Source: Flavobacterium xinjiangense (GTDB lineage: Bacteria > Bacteroidota > Bacteroidia > Flavobacteriales > Flavobacteriaceae). Taken from it: a DNA stretch of 64,000 nt. Under the pieces are notes generated by a model that had not been told where the DNA came from, ran no database searches, and was given only the letters and a program-made list of their open reading frames with translations. A program made the position numbers and the translations under genes. Position 1 is the first letter of the stretch. Each line of letters opens with the position of its first letter. Where the stretch lies: assembly GCF_900142885.1 (NCBI RefSeq), contig NZ_FRCL01000010.1:1-64000 (forward strand), read 5' to 3'. Below are positions 15,220 through 24,346 of this stretch, piece after piece.

Positions 15220-18141
15220 ATGCCAGAACAAATTTTTTCAAAAGAAAGCCTCGGCCAACACTACAGTACTTTTCAAAGCCAGTATTTTCCGCAACTGAAT
15301 GAAAAACGCGAGATTATATCTGAATGGATTGCTGAACTTCGTTCAGGGAAACTCAACAGCCTTAAGGAAGAAGAAGTAAAATCGAGATTTGTGACGGCCA
15401 TTTTTGGCGAGGTGCTTGAGTTTAACTGCGGAAACTCGAGAAGTTGGTCCCTGAGGGAAGAAATGAAAACCAGGGTTGACTTGACAAAGCCAGATGCCGC
15501 ATTAGGATACTTTTCAAAGGATAAACGACTTGATGATGTAAGGGCGATCATCGAAATAAAGGATGCCAATACGGAACTGGAAGATAAGCAGAAAAGGCCT
15601 GGTGGAAAAACGACAATAGACCAAGCTTTCGAGTATGCGTCTAAAATGGGCGGTAAATGCAAATGGGTCATTGTCTCTAATTTCAAGGAAATCAGGATTT
15701 ATCCGTCGTTGGACCGATCAAGGTACCAACAATATAAGTTAGAGGATCTGGAAGACTTTGATACACTACGTGAATTCCTATTTTTCTTTCAACATAGCCG
15801 ATTCATCGCATCAGGCCGAAAGTCAAAAACCGATAGGTATTACGAGTTTGTAACCGAAAAAATACCGAGCAGCTTGGAACAAGAACACATAGTCGATGCC
15901 GTTTACCATTCCTTAAAACGATTCGATGGTTTCGGTTTTGTGGACCCAAACTACTTGGCATCATTGTATCCGTTTAATATTTTGGACGAATATGTCTGGC
16001 ATTATGATCACGGTACTTTATTTACAATTAATCCTGACCTATTCTATATGATGGCTGGAATAGACATCGTGGACGGTGAGGTAATTGTTAAAGCAGCATA
16101 TTCTAAACTATTGGAATCTTCGGTAGACAACTATCAGGACAAAATTACCTGGATTTTTAAGTTCTTAAATAATTCCAATATTTCTCAAATCGATGCCATC
16201 AAGGATTATCAGGCTGTAAAGAAGGCACGGTCGTCAACCATCGGATTCAGCTTCACCCATTCTTTTTACTTTGAAGAGAACGAGGAAGGGATTTCTAAAA
16301 GCATTGCACTCAAGACTCCTGATTCGTGCGACTGCATCAGCTGCAATTTCAGGAACTTTAATTTCAGAAGGGCTTTTGAAAAACTCAAAACCGCCAGAGG
16401 AGATCAGTATTCTTATGACAATGAAATCGCCTACGGCAATTATTTGGCAGCCAATTATAAAGAGGCTTTCAACGTATATAAGTATCTCGACCGCTATAAA
16501 TATAAAGAAGACAAAGGGATAGCCTATTTCCTGACCAAACTCAATTTAAAGTCACTGCACAACCTCATCAGAAATCATTACCATCTTAGCGACAGAGATA
16601 CCGTTATAAAAGCAATAAAATCGATTGATATTGATGCTATTATACATGACGAGCTTGATTTCGAAATTGACAATGATGTGCGCCAGTACCTGATCCAGGT
16701 CAAGGAAGACCGACTGATTGGCCGGATCAAGAACAAAATCAAAACCTCTAACAAATCAATCGAAAAACTGAGACGACTGTATGATAACCATGGGCAGCAA
16801 ACAGGGGGATTAAACCTTGCCCAGGAAATCGCCGAGCATTATTTTGAACTATATCTTCACGATAACCGAAATTTCATCATTCATGACGTCTTTTCTGACT
16901 ACCAGGAAATGGTTAAGGAAGTGTTTGAGGGGCTGGTTAATAATTTCCGGACGGCCAAAGTAGGATTGCCGTCATTTAATGCCTTTTTTATCAAGGAAGC
17001 TATAATCCATATACCTTCAGAAGATTTGAAACTTGTATTGGGTGATAGCAGAACATTAAAAATAGACGAAAAAGGGCTTTCCGAGCTGATACTCGGGCTT
17101 GAGACCTATCTTAAATCGTTCTATACGCAGGGCGCCATGGCTTTTGACCCGCATCCGTGTGACCTCATGACTGAGTTCCTGCTGAATGATAACCTGAAAC
17201 AAAAGCTTCGGCGCATATTTACCAATTTTTTCGTAATTTTAAACGGGTCAGAATTGCCGGACGACATTTTATCTTCAGTTGAAAAGCCGCTATTAAATTT
17301 CATCCGAACGGAAAATTTTCTGTATTGGTTTAATATAGAGGCCCTGGCCAATTTCATTAAAAAGAAAGGAAACCTCTTTTCGTCCAAAATCCTGCAGGAA
17401 GTATTAGAAGTTGTAATCGCGCGGGACAAACCTAATAATAATAAGTATGAGAGACTCGTAGAAAGTTTATGCCGTGCCTTACACCAATTTTATCCAGAAC
17501 TGAAAATCGATAATTTGGGACTGGTTTCTAAATCCATTGCCAATTGCCATTCGATGTCTAATGGGTTCATAAATTTCAAATATTATATCTTTCTTCTCAA
17601 TGTACTCGACGAACCAGGCAGGCAACAACTAATAAGAGCTATTGACCAATCTTTGGAAAAAGAGCTCAATATTGTAGTTTATGAAGACCTGCTCCGGCAC
17701 AGAATATACGAATACCGATATAAGGACTATTTCAACCATTATACAACATCAATTTCAAAATATTCGGGCGGTGGTGTCACTTTTTTAAATGATGAGGTGG
17801 AATATTCCAATGTCACATTATTGAATGCTGCGTTAATGTGCCACAATCTTGACATTACACTTACCAGTGAACAGAAGGAGTTGTTTACCGGACTCACTGA
17901 ATTTGATATATGGTTACTGGAGCCTGCAGTTTTTAACTATGACGCTTTTGAACCGGTGTGGGTAAAGGCTGTGATGCACCATACCAACTTCATGAAAAAA
18001 CTGGCTTTCATTGAGCCTATAAGGCTTGCTTTAGAGCATAAATTAAGGGAAGATTTTGTTCAAGAATATTCTGATGCCTATACTAAGTATTTTGTTGGAC
18101 ATAAAACTGTATCGGAGGAATCACCCATCACCAATAAATAA
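15220..18141 (+). CDS. 973-aa PD-(D/E)XK restriction-type N-domain with long helical-repeat region
   Basis: The N-terminus resembles the nuclease domain of type IIG/type I-like restriction enzymes. It has helices ending in SRFVTAIFGEVLEF, the catalytic pattern P91-D92 then E112-I-K114 (TKPDAAL and AIIEIKDANTEL), and QAFEYA at about 135-140. No methyltransferase motifs follow. Residues ~360-470 contain a C370-x-C-x-x-C375 cluster and TPR-like repeats (AYGNYLAANYKEAFNVYKYL). The remainder is helical and of unknown fold. Loss of a modification domain in favour of a helical sensor-like region fits an abortive or conditional nuclease, which is inference. It is co-oriented with genes before and after. 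Confidence 0.68.
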   Translation: MPEQIFSKESLGQHYSTFQSQYFPQLNEKREIISEWIAELRSGKLNSLKEEEVKSRFVTAIFGEVLEFNCGNSRSWSLREEMKTRVDLTKPDAALGYFSKDKRLDDVRAIIEIKDANTELEDKQKRPGGKTTIDQAFEYASKMGGKCKWVIVSNFKEIRIYPSLDRSRYQQYKLEDLEDFDTLREFLFFFQHSRFIASGRKSKTDRYYEFVTEKIPSSLEQEHIVDAVYHSLKRFDGFGFVDPNYLASLYPFNILDEYVWHYDHGTLFTINPDLFYMMAGIDIVDGEVIVKAAYSKLLESSVDNYQDKITWIFKFLNNSNISQIDAIKDYQAVKKARSSTIGFSFTHSFYFEENEEGISKSIALKTPDSCDCISCNFRNFNFRRAFEKLKTARGDQYSYDNEIAYGNYLAANYKEAFNVYKYLDRYKYKEDKGIAYFLTKLNLKSLHNLIRNHYHLSDRDTVIKAIKSIDIDAIIHDELDFEIDNDVRQYLIQVKEDRLIGRIKNKIKTSNKSIEKLRRLYDNHGQQTGGLNLAQEIAEHYFELYLHDNRNFIIHDVFSDYQEMVKEVFEGLVNNFRTAKVGLPSFNAFFIKEAIIHIPSEDLKLVLGDSRTLKIDEKGLSELILGLETYLKSFYTQGAMAFDPHPCDLMTEFLLNDNLKQKLRRIFTNFFVILNGSELPDDILSSVEKPLLNFIRTENFLYWFNIEALANFIKKKGNLFSSKILQEVLEVVIARDKPNNNKYERLVESLCRALHQFYPELKIDNLGLVSKSIANCHSMSNGFINFKYYIFLLNVLDEPGRQQLIRAIDQSLEKELNIVVYEDLLRHRIYEYRYKDYFNHYTTSISKYSGGGVTFLNDEVEYSNVTLLNAALMCHNLDITLTSEQKELFTGLTEFDIWLLEPAVFNYDAFEPVWVKAVMHHTNFMKKLAFIEPIRLALEHKLREDFVQEYSDAYTKYFVGHKTVSEESPITNK

Positions 18142-18316
18142 AAATACTCACTTCTTGAATCAGTTTTTATAACCACCAGAACGACATTTCAACAACGCCG
18201 TAAATACTTATTAGTCAGGTAAAAACAATTAGATACTTAAAAAACTGCTATAATGGCAGATCAACTAGGCAATATTTTACTGGAACGATTTTAGCATAAT
18301 TTTAAGAAAAACAACC

Positions 18317-19072
18317 ATGACAACCAAACCAATTCTAGTAAAATTAGAAACTTTTCCGGCGTTTACTTCATTAAAAAAAGCATGTGTAGTACAGGCTACA
18401 ATCGGCAGTAAGACAGAATTTAATCCTACGCTACATAGCAGCCTGAGGACTTATTTGAAATGGCCTTTTTCACTTGGGTCCATTGATATTGGGCAATTGG
18501 ATTATACCGATCCTTTCCTACAAAAACTGATTGGCGAGCAGATGGAACTTATTGGGCTTATTGCTTCCGATACTCTGTTACCCGGGTATTACCTCTTCAA
18601 AAAAGGAACGCTTGCGGCGTATCATCCCGGGACTTTTGATGTGTCCAGGCTGGACGCTGACATGGTGAGCACAACAATGAAAATAGCTGCCGGCGTGAGC
18701 GTTCTTACGGCATTATTACTAAAAAATGTCTCGTCAGGAATTCAAATGTTTCTCGGACTTAGCGAAGTGCCTACTGGAATGAACATTTTCAAGTTTTTCA
18801 AGGAGGTGCTTGAAGCGAAAAGCGATGTGGATGTCATAAAAAAACAACAATCTATTTTCAAAAGCGAGATTGATAACGCGTATGCGTTATTAGGAATTTC
18901 AAGATTTGCCACTGATAATGAAGTCAAGGCGGCCTATAAGAAAAAATTAAAGGAATGTCATCCTGACTTAAATCCGGAAAAAAAGGAAACCAGCACAAAA
19001 CTGACGGTTAAAGTAGTTGAGGCTTATGAATTGATTAAGGCGGACCTAAAAGCTGCTGAAGTTGAAGTTTAG
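18317..19072 (+). CDS. J-domain protein with membrane segment
   Basis: A 251-aa protein. The N-terminal 115 residues are of unknown type. A hydrophobic segment at about 120-138 (MKIAAGVSVLTALLL) may anchor it in the membrane. A C-terminal J-domain spans about residues 186-250 with the Hsp70-stimulating motif HPD at 215-217 (KECHPDLNP) after a basic helix. J-proteins recruit DnaK; here the chaperone function may serve the adjacent nuclease-like proteins. It begins 175 nt after the 973-aa gene and stops 8 nt before the DUF4365 gene, so it forms a tight pair with the latter. Confidence 0.75.
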   Translation: MTTKPILVKLETFPAFTSLKKACVVQATIGSKTEFNPTLHSSLRTYLKWPFSLGSIDIGQLDYTDPFLQKLIGEQMELIGLIASDTLLPGYYLFKKGTLAAYHPGTFDVSRLDADMVSTTMKIAAGVSVLTALLLKNVSSGIQMFLGLSEVPTGMNIFKFFKEVLEAKSDVDVIKKQQSIFKSEIDNAYALLGISRFATDNEVKAAYKKKLKECHPDLNPEKKETSTKLTVKVVEAYELIKADLKAAEVEV

Positions 19073-19080
19073 TTTTTTAA

Positions 19081-20919
19081 ATGGAGCATATGAAACGATA
19101 CAACTTCGATAATACAAATCTCCCGAAGGTAAATCCTAACGAAGACCTTGAAACTATTTCTAATAATTTTTTCAGACCCCTGTTCGCAATTGAAAAATTT
19201 GAAATACGGTCGGAAACTGCAAGGGACAAAGGAATTGATTTTCATATTGAACTTAAAAAAGAACAACCTGATGGTGCTGCGGTATATACCAATTTCAGGT
19301 TCGCAGTTCAGTTAAAAGCAACTGAATCAATTGAAGCGAATACTAACGGAAGCTTCAGCATACAAATCTATTCGTCAAATATCAATTATCTGCTTAATAA
19401 TGGCATGCCCGCCTTTTATGTCTTTTATCATGCTCCGACCAAGTCGTTTTATTACGAGAATGTCAACAGCTTTTTCGCAGAATTGCAGAAGAAGGATGTT
19501 GAATGGAACAAACAGGAAAAGCACTCACTAAGATTCAGCAAGTTGCTTGACGCTGCCGCAATAGCAGCCATTTACAATGAAACATTTGATAACGGGATTT
19601 TATTGCGGCAACTTAACCAGTTCCTGAAATTTCCTGTCGCCGAAGATAAAGCCGACGGTGTAATTATTGATTCCAATAATGAGGTTTACAGCGTTGCCGA
19701 GAACATTGCCTACATTGATCAATTCGGACCTGACCTCATCAACGGGCACCATTTTAATTTTATCATTGAAATTGAACAGCGGTCGCATCCGAGGGCCGAA
19801 GTACCGCCGCGATTTAACCTTATCTGCGGGATTGCATATTTCCAAAGAGGAAATCTGTATAAGGCAATGGAACTGTTGAAACTAGCGCAGCAAAAGCTAG
19901 AAAGTTTCGAGCCCGAGATCCAAGCGATGCTGAACTACACATTGCTTAACGCCAAGTTCCTATTAGGAATTATAAATAAACAAGACTTCGACGACGAAAT
20001 ATCAAGAATTAACGAGAACCAAAACTCGGGATCGTTCTTTGCCATTGAAAGAGCCTATAAAGATCTTTCAAGCAACAGGGTCAAACCGGAAATTGGCATC
20101 AAAAATTTCTACAAAGCAATACGCAGCATTGTTAAAAAGGACGGGCAAAATGCACATATGCGAATTACCGCTTACGCTAAAATATTGGATGCCGAAGTGC
20201 CTTTACTTTTTCATGACCTTGAACTGAACTTCACTTATATTATTAGATATACTAAACAGCCACAGGAAAGTAAGGCATACCGTGAATTCCTGGATATAGA
20301 AAAAGCCTACTTGAAGCGAATGGATTTGCTTACTGATTTTGCCCTGAAAAACAAATATTTTCTAGGAGTGAGCAACCTGGCATCAGCCAAAATTGAATGG
20401 AACTACAAAAAGATTTTCCATAAGCACCTTCTTAGCCATTGGAACGATAGATCTTTTGATCTTAGTACTCCGCTGTATAAAGAAGATTTGGACAGCCTTA
20501 CGGAAGGCTGCGAAAAACTGGATAAAATTCTTTATACTTATGAAATGCTCGAACACCATGAGAATATGGTTTCTTGTCTTAATACCAAATATGAAATCCA
20601 GCATTTTATAGGGAAAAATGATGAAGCGATACTTGTCAGGAACAAAATTGCCAATATAATAGAATCGAACGACTTTGTCGGGCTGAAGACGCGTCAAAAC
20701 GAATTAATAAATGGACGTACTGCACATGAAAGGTTCATTGAAGCTTACACCTTAAAAATAAACGAAATTCAGGATCTCATAGCAAAAATTGGTATTGAAG
20801 TTCCCAAAGATATTCCAGACGACATTTATGAAAGAGAGGAAAGAAATCCTGACTGGACCATTACCACTTTTTTTGAGTTTAATTTCCCCGACTACAGTTT
20901 AATTAATTCCAAAACCTAA
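19081..20919 (+). CDS. DUF4365 nuclease-like protein with TPR C-terminus
   Basis: A 612-aa protein. Residues ~20-165 fit DUF4365, a PD-(D/E)XK-like domain: ETARDKGIDFHIEL with D53, then FRFAVQLKATES with Q77-x-K79 (the QxK variant), then ISNINYLL-like strands with AFYVFYHAPTKSFYY. The remaining ~400 residues are helical and TPR-like (for example FNLICGIAYFQRGNLYKAMELLKLAQQKL). DUF4365 is repeatedly seen in antiviral loci. A second ATG at 19090 is an alternative start. It lies 8 nt downstream of the J-domain gene and 10 nt upstream of the caspase gene, so these three are probably co-transcribed. Confidence 0.77.
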   Translation: MEHMKRYNFDNTNLPKVNPNEDLETISNNFFRPLFAIEKFEIRSETARDKGIDFHIELKKEQPDGAAVYTNFRFAVQLKATESIEANTNGSFSIQIYSSNINYLLNNGMPAFYVFYHAPTKSFYYENVNSFFAELQKKDVEWNKQEKHSLRFSKLLDAAAIAAIYNETFDNGILLRQLNQFLKFPVAEDKADGVIIDSNNEVYSVAENIAYIDQFGPDLINGHHFNFIIEIEQRSHPRAEVPPRFNLICGIAYFQRGNLYKAMELLKLAQQKLESFEPEIQAMLNYTLLNAKFLLGIINKQDFDDEISRINENQNSGSFFAIERAYKDLSSNRVKPEIGIKNFYKAIRSIVKKDGQNAHMRITAYAKILDAEVPLLFHDLELNFTYIIRYTKQPQESKAYREFLDIEKAYLKRMDLLTDFALKNKYFLGVSNLASAKIEWNYKKIFHKHLLSHWNDRSFDLSTPLYKEDLDSLTEGCEKLDKILYTYEMLEHHENMVSCLNTKYEIQHFIGKNDEAILVRNKIANIIESNDFVGLKTRQNELINGRTAHERFIEAYTLKINEIQDLIAKIGIEVPKDIPDDIYEREERNPDWTITTFFEFNFPDYSLINSKT

Positions 20920-20929
20920 AAAAAAATAT

Positions 20930-22417
20930 ATGAACATTGAAAGAAGATTTGCAATAGTTATTGGCATCAACGACTACGACGAAAAGCCTTTAGATTGTTG
21001 CGTGAATGACGCTAAAGCCATTGCAGGTATCTTAGAGAGCAGATGCAAATTTAAGAGTAACGACATTCATTTAATTACTAGTGAAACTTCTAAACCTATA
21101 AAAGACATTACTGGGCATTTTGATCAGGCAATTAAAGCTATCCAAAGTGAAATTACTTTACAAACCGATTCGATATTTTTCTTTTTCGCAGGACACGGTA
21201 AATACCAATTTGATAATTCAGGCTTGAAGTTTCAGGATAGTTATATGCAAATCGCTGATATTTTTAAGACCATTAATGAAATGCAACCAAAATACCAGTG
21301 CTACGTTATAGATGCTTGCGAATCCGGAGGAAAGGTGCTTACAAGAGGTGAAGAAAGTGAAAATGATTTTGTTAAAAAATTTATAGCCCAAAGCACGGGA
21401 ACTTTATTTATGTATGCCGCTTCCGAAAATGAAACGGCTAAAGAATACTCTGCTTTAGGTCATGGACTGTTTACTAATTATTTTTTGGAAGCTATCAATA
21501 ATGATAGATTGTATGACGAGGGTATTTTGACACCAAACCGCATTCAGGATCATATTGCCAAGAGAACTTTGAAAGAAAGTAATTTTAGGCAAACCCCGGT
21601 TATTGAAAACAGGACCATTGGTTATTATCCATTTGCTTTCAACAGTGATTACTCTGAAGCGTCAACTTTAGTTCCTGATGCTGTCACACCAAATACCAGT
21701 GAATCTAGAAATTCAGAACCTAAAAAGGATGATACTATTACAAAACAATATTTTCCAGAAGTCCCTCGGGAAATTAGAGTAAAAATGTTTGATTCAATAA
21801 AACCAAGATTTGAAGATGCAATATTACAATGGCTTTCGTCTTTCAATTCTGAAGGTTATGAAATAACTGAATCGGATGATTTTGGGATTTTTCCGTCAGA
21901 AGCCGAAGATAAATTAAAAGATAGCATAGTAAACAAAAGTGTAAGCGAAAAAGTAGTTTCGATAGAAGGCATTTTTTCTTCCGAGCGTGAAATAGTAAAG
22001 CCCGATCCGATATTGGCTCTCGGTAGTATTGTAGAGGCAATGTTAAGAAAAAATGAACCGGAATATCGTTATTTTAATTACATTAACTGGAGTTCAAATA
22101 GTCTCTTATGCAAATCAGTTTTCTTTCGATCTGATGACATCAGAAAGGTATCGTTTGGATTCAGTTTTATGGTGTATCAGGCCGTTTATGGAATTGGACT
22201 TGCAGAGCTATCCTTTTATCTTGATTATAATGGATTCATCAATGATAAGCTGAAAGGGCCATTTACTTCAATTAAACCCTACAAGGTCAATGCACATACT
22301 GTAGATAATATTGGGGAAAGAATTTTACAGGGGCTGAAATTTCTTGAGGGGCAATCGATTGACTGGAACAAGAAAAGAGTCAAATCGATTGAAGATTTTG
22401 ATGCAAAATCTAAGTAA
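20930..22417 (+). CDS. Caspase-like (peptidase C14) protease
   Basis: A 495-aa protein whose first ~240 residues form a caspase fold. The N-terminal strand is FAIVIGINDYDEKPLDCCVNDA. The catalytic histidine H89 is in FFFFAGHGK and the catalytic cysteine C130 in CYVIDACESGG, followed by a hydrophobic strand and GHGLFTNYFLEAI. Residues ~250-495 are a C-terminal region of unknown family, mixed alpha/beta. Bacterial caspases often act as death effectors in antiphage systems. It starts 10 nt after the DUF4365-TPR gene. Codon use is more AT-rich than in the preceding four genes, so it may have joined the cassette separately. Confidence 0.85.
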   Translation: MNIERRFAIVIGINDYDEKPLDCCVNDAKAIAGILESRCKFKSNDIHLITSETSKPIKDITGHFDQAIKAIQSEITLQTDSIFFFFAGHGKYQFDNSGLKFQDSYMQIADIFKTINEMQPKYQCYVIDACESGGKVLTRGEESENDFVKKFIAQSTGTLFMYAASENETAKEYSALGHGLFTNYFLEAINNDRLYDEGILTPNRIQDHIAKRTLKESNFRQTPVIENRTIGYYPFAFNSDYSEASTLVPDAVTPNTSESRNSEPKKDDTITKQYFPEVPREIRVKMFDSIKPRFEDAILQWLSSFNSEGYEITESDDFGIFPSEAEDKLKDSIVNKSVSEKVVSIEGIFSSEREIVKPDPILALGSIVEAMLRKNEPEYRYFNYINWSSNSLLCKSVFFRSDDIRKVSFGFSFMVYQAVYGIGLAELSFYLDYNGFINDKLKGPFTSIKPYKVNAHTVDNIGERILQGLKFLEGQSIDWNKKRVKSIEDFDAKSK

Positions 22418-22453
22418 TGTCTTCTTAAGATAGTTTATACACTCTAATTCTGT

Positions 22454-22885
22454 TTAATAATTTTGAATATAGCTATTTAAACAAGCATTTTTAAAATTAT
22501 GGAAATCTTTTATCTTTTCCAGAAGTACAGAATGTTTTTGTAATTCAATTTCAGCGTAGTCCCACGCCTGATTTTCTCTTTCAATTTTTTGTTCTCTTGT
22601 AAATGTTGGAACGGTAGATTTACCTGATAAATGATGACCGAATTCATTTAGTATCGTCCAAATTATATCTAATGGATTTTTGTATTACTTTTGCAAGGAA
22701 ATCCTAATCCGGCATCCATCTTTTTCGAAAATATGTTGCGATGAATGTTCATCAGTTCCGGCAGAAATAATACAACCAGCCACTTCAATTTCATTGAAAA
22801 TAATTTCTAACTCATTTCTATATAGCTCAAGATTTTCCTCAATGCAAAATTCTCGTAGCTTTTGTTCTTTTTTACTTAGAATCAT
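22454..22885 (-). pseudogene. Metallopeptidase-like gene interrupted by an in-frame TAA
   Basis: A single reverse frame runs 143 codons from ATG 22885 to a stop at 22454-22456, broken by one TAA at 22685-22687. Part one is 66 aa (MILSKKEQKLREFCIEENL...). Part two resumes in the same frame with NPLDIIWTILNEFGHHLSGKSTV and a helical tail. NEFGHH resembles the HEFGH zinc motif of ImmA/IrrE-like peptidases, but the first His is Asn, so even the repaired protein may be inactive. It overlaps the GGCT-like gene upstream by 14 nt, indicating translational coupling. Confidence 0.68.
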
Positions 22886-23507
22886 TTTTAGGATTATTTT
22901 CCACCGTTAGTAATTTGCGCAGTGAAGACTTTGGCATCTTGACATTGTTTTTTTTGAAATAAGCTACAATTTCGTTGTCATTCAGCTGATGGACTCTGTC
23001 AAGACCATTACTTATTAATTGTAAGTACCGGCCCATAGGATTATTTGGAGGTAAATTTTCCTTATTTGTAAATGTCAATACAGGATAACCCTTATAATTA
23101 TCTTCCAATTGAATTATTCGGTTATAAAAGTTATAATCGAAATCCTGAAATTTAAAATTATTAATAACTTCAAAATCTATATTGGTTGTTTTCCGGCCAT
23201 TTTCAGACGCAAATAAATGCCTAAATTGTATTTCGCTTATGAGGTACAACCTTGCATAAGTCAAACTCCTCCCGTCTTTCTTTGTTGATATGAATCCAAC
23301 ACCGTGATTATTCCATGTAGTTGACTCTTTTGCAAAATAGAGCTTTCGATGGATTATGTAAGGCTCTGTTTCCCTGGGCCCTTCAAAATCATTATCGCAA
23401 CGGCGATAGGGTTTTATTACGCCATTAACCTCCAATTCTCCACCTTGAAGATATATTAGAAATCGCTGTAAATCCATATTCGAGCCATAGCAAGCATACC
23501 AAATCAT
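22872..23507 (-). CDS. Gamma-glutamylcyclotransferase-fold protein
   Basis: A 211-aa protein opening with the GGCT signature WYACYGSNM (YGSN at residues 7-10) and a following RFLIYLQGG helix. HGVGFISTKKD and the strand YARLYLISEIQF suit the same fold. GGCT-fold enzymes release 5-oxoproline from gamma-glutamyl amines or peptides. In antibiotic and toxin loci they can also remove protecting groups. Its C-terminus overlaps the start of the interrupted metallopeptidase-like gene by 14 nt, so the two were an operon. The actual substrate cannot be told from sequence. Confidence 0.7.
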   Translation of the reverse strand: MIWYACYGSNMDLQRFLIYLQGGELEVNGVIKPYRRCDNDFEGPRETEPYIIHRKLYFAKESTTWNNHGVGFISTKKDGRSLTYARLYLISEIQFRHLFASENGRKTTNIDFEVINNFKFQDFDYNFYNRIIQLEDNYKGYPVLTFTNKENLPPNNPMGRYLQLISNGLDRVHQLNDNEIVAYFKKNNVKMPKSSLRKLLTVENNPKNDSK

Positions 23508-23586
23508 ATTATTTCATATTTAAATTTCATTTTGCAATTGTTATACAGAATAACTACTCGAACATCCCAAAAACGTTAAGAGAAGA

Positions 23587-24164
23587 TTATTTTTTCTTGT
23601 TTCTTCCTACTATTGATTTAATAAATTCATCTTTAGTTCTTGGCGGAATATACTCATCTAAATACTGGTTAATTTCAACTACTAAATCTTTGTATTCTAA
23701 AACCAAGTCCTTAGCATTTTTCTTCTTGATTTCGCCTCTTGAATTCATTATATATCCAATTGACTCGTTACACTTTCTAAAAGCCACACGAGGTTCCCGT
23801 TGTTGTTTTTCACATTTACCTTTGCAGATTTTGTCAACGGCAAATGGGCAAATGCATTCCGTGTATTCACTAAGGTTTGGATTTTACTAATAAACTTGTT
23901 ATCGAAAGTGTCAATATTTCGGAGGATTTTCATTTTAGCACCAGTGCTCACAATAGATGAATTAAGAACAATAGTCCTAAATTCCAACTCCTTTTCGGGT
24001 GCGAAATACCTTGTAATAATTGTATTAATTTTTTCTTCGATTTCGTTAAGCTCGTAGATTATCCATCCCCGAATTTCTTCAATATTATATTCTAAAATAT
24101 CCGTTTTGTCGGTGCTTTTGATGTCTGTATCCTGTGGGCCAATAGTAACGCCCTTTTTAATCAT
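23587..24164 (-). pseudogene. HEPN-type protein, probably frameshifted near its C-terminus
   Basis: The main frame (24164-23748, 138 aa) is helical and contains R102-N-A-F-A-H107, the Rx4H motif of HEPN ribonucleases (LVNTRNAFAHLP). It stops after VWLLESVTSQLDI. A second frame overlapping it by 40 nt continues to 23587 with MNSRGEIKKKNAKDLVLEYKD and a helical tail typical of how such proteins end. A single-base slip near 23750-23765 would join them. The join is inference; an intact 138-aa protein with a shortened tail is the alternative. The neighbouring genes upstream are also HEPN/nucleotidyltransferase types. Confidence 0.55.
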
Positions 24165-24346
24165 ATTGAATTTTAGTTATCTTAAACCTTATGTACTTTT
24201 TATTTGCCACTTATAACAGCGGTTAGAAATTAGCAGTATCTGGGAATAAACCTTTGAAACGCCAATTTATCTGAAGTCAACTTAAATGTAGGTCTCTTTT
24301 ATTTTTCTGTACTTGTCAAAATACTAGTCGATTTTGAACCCACATA

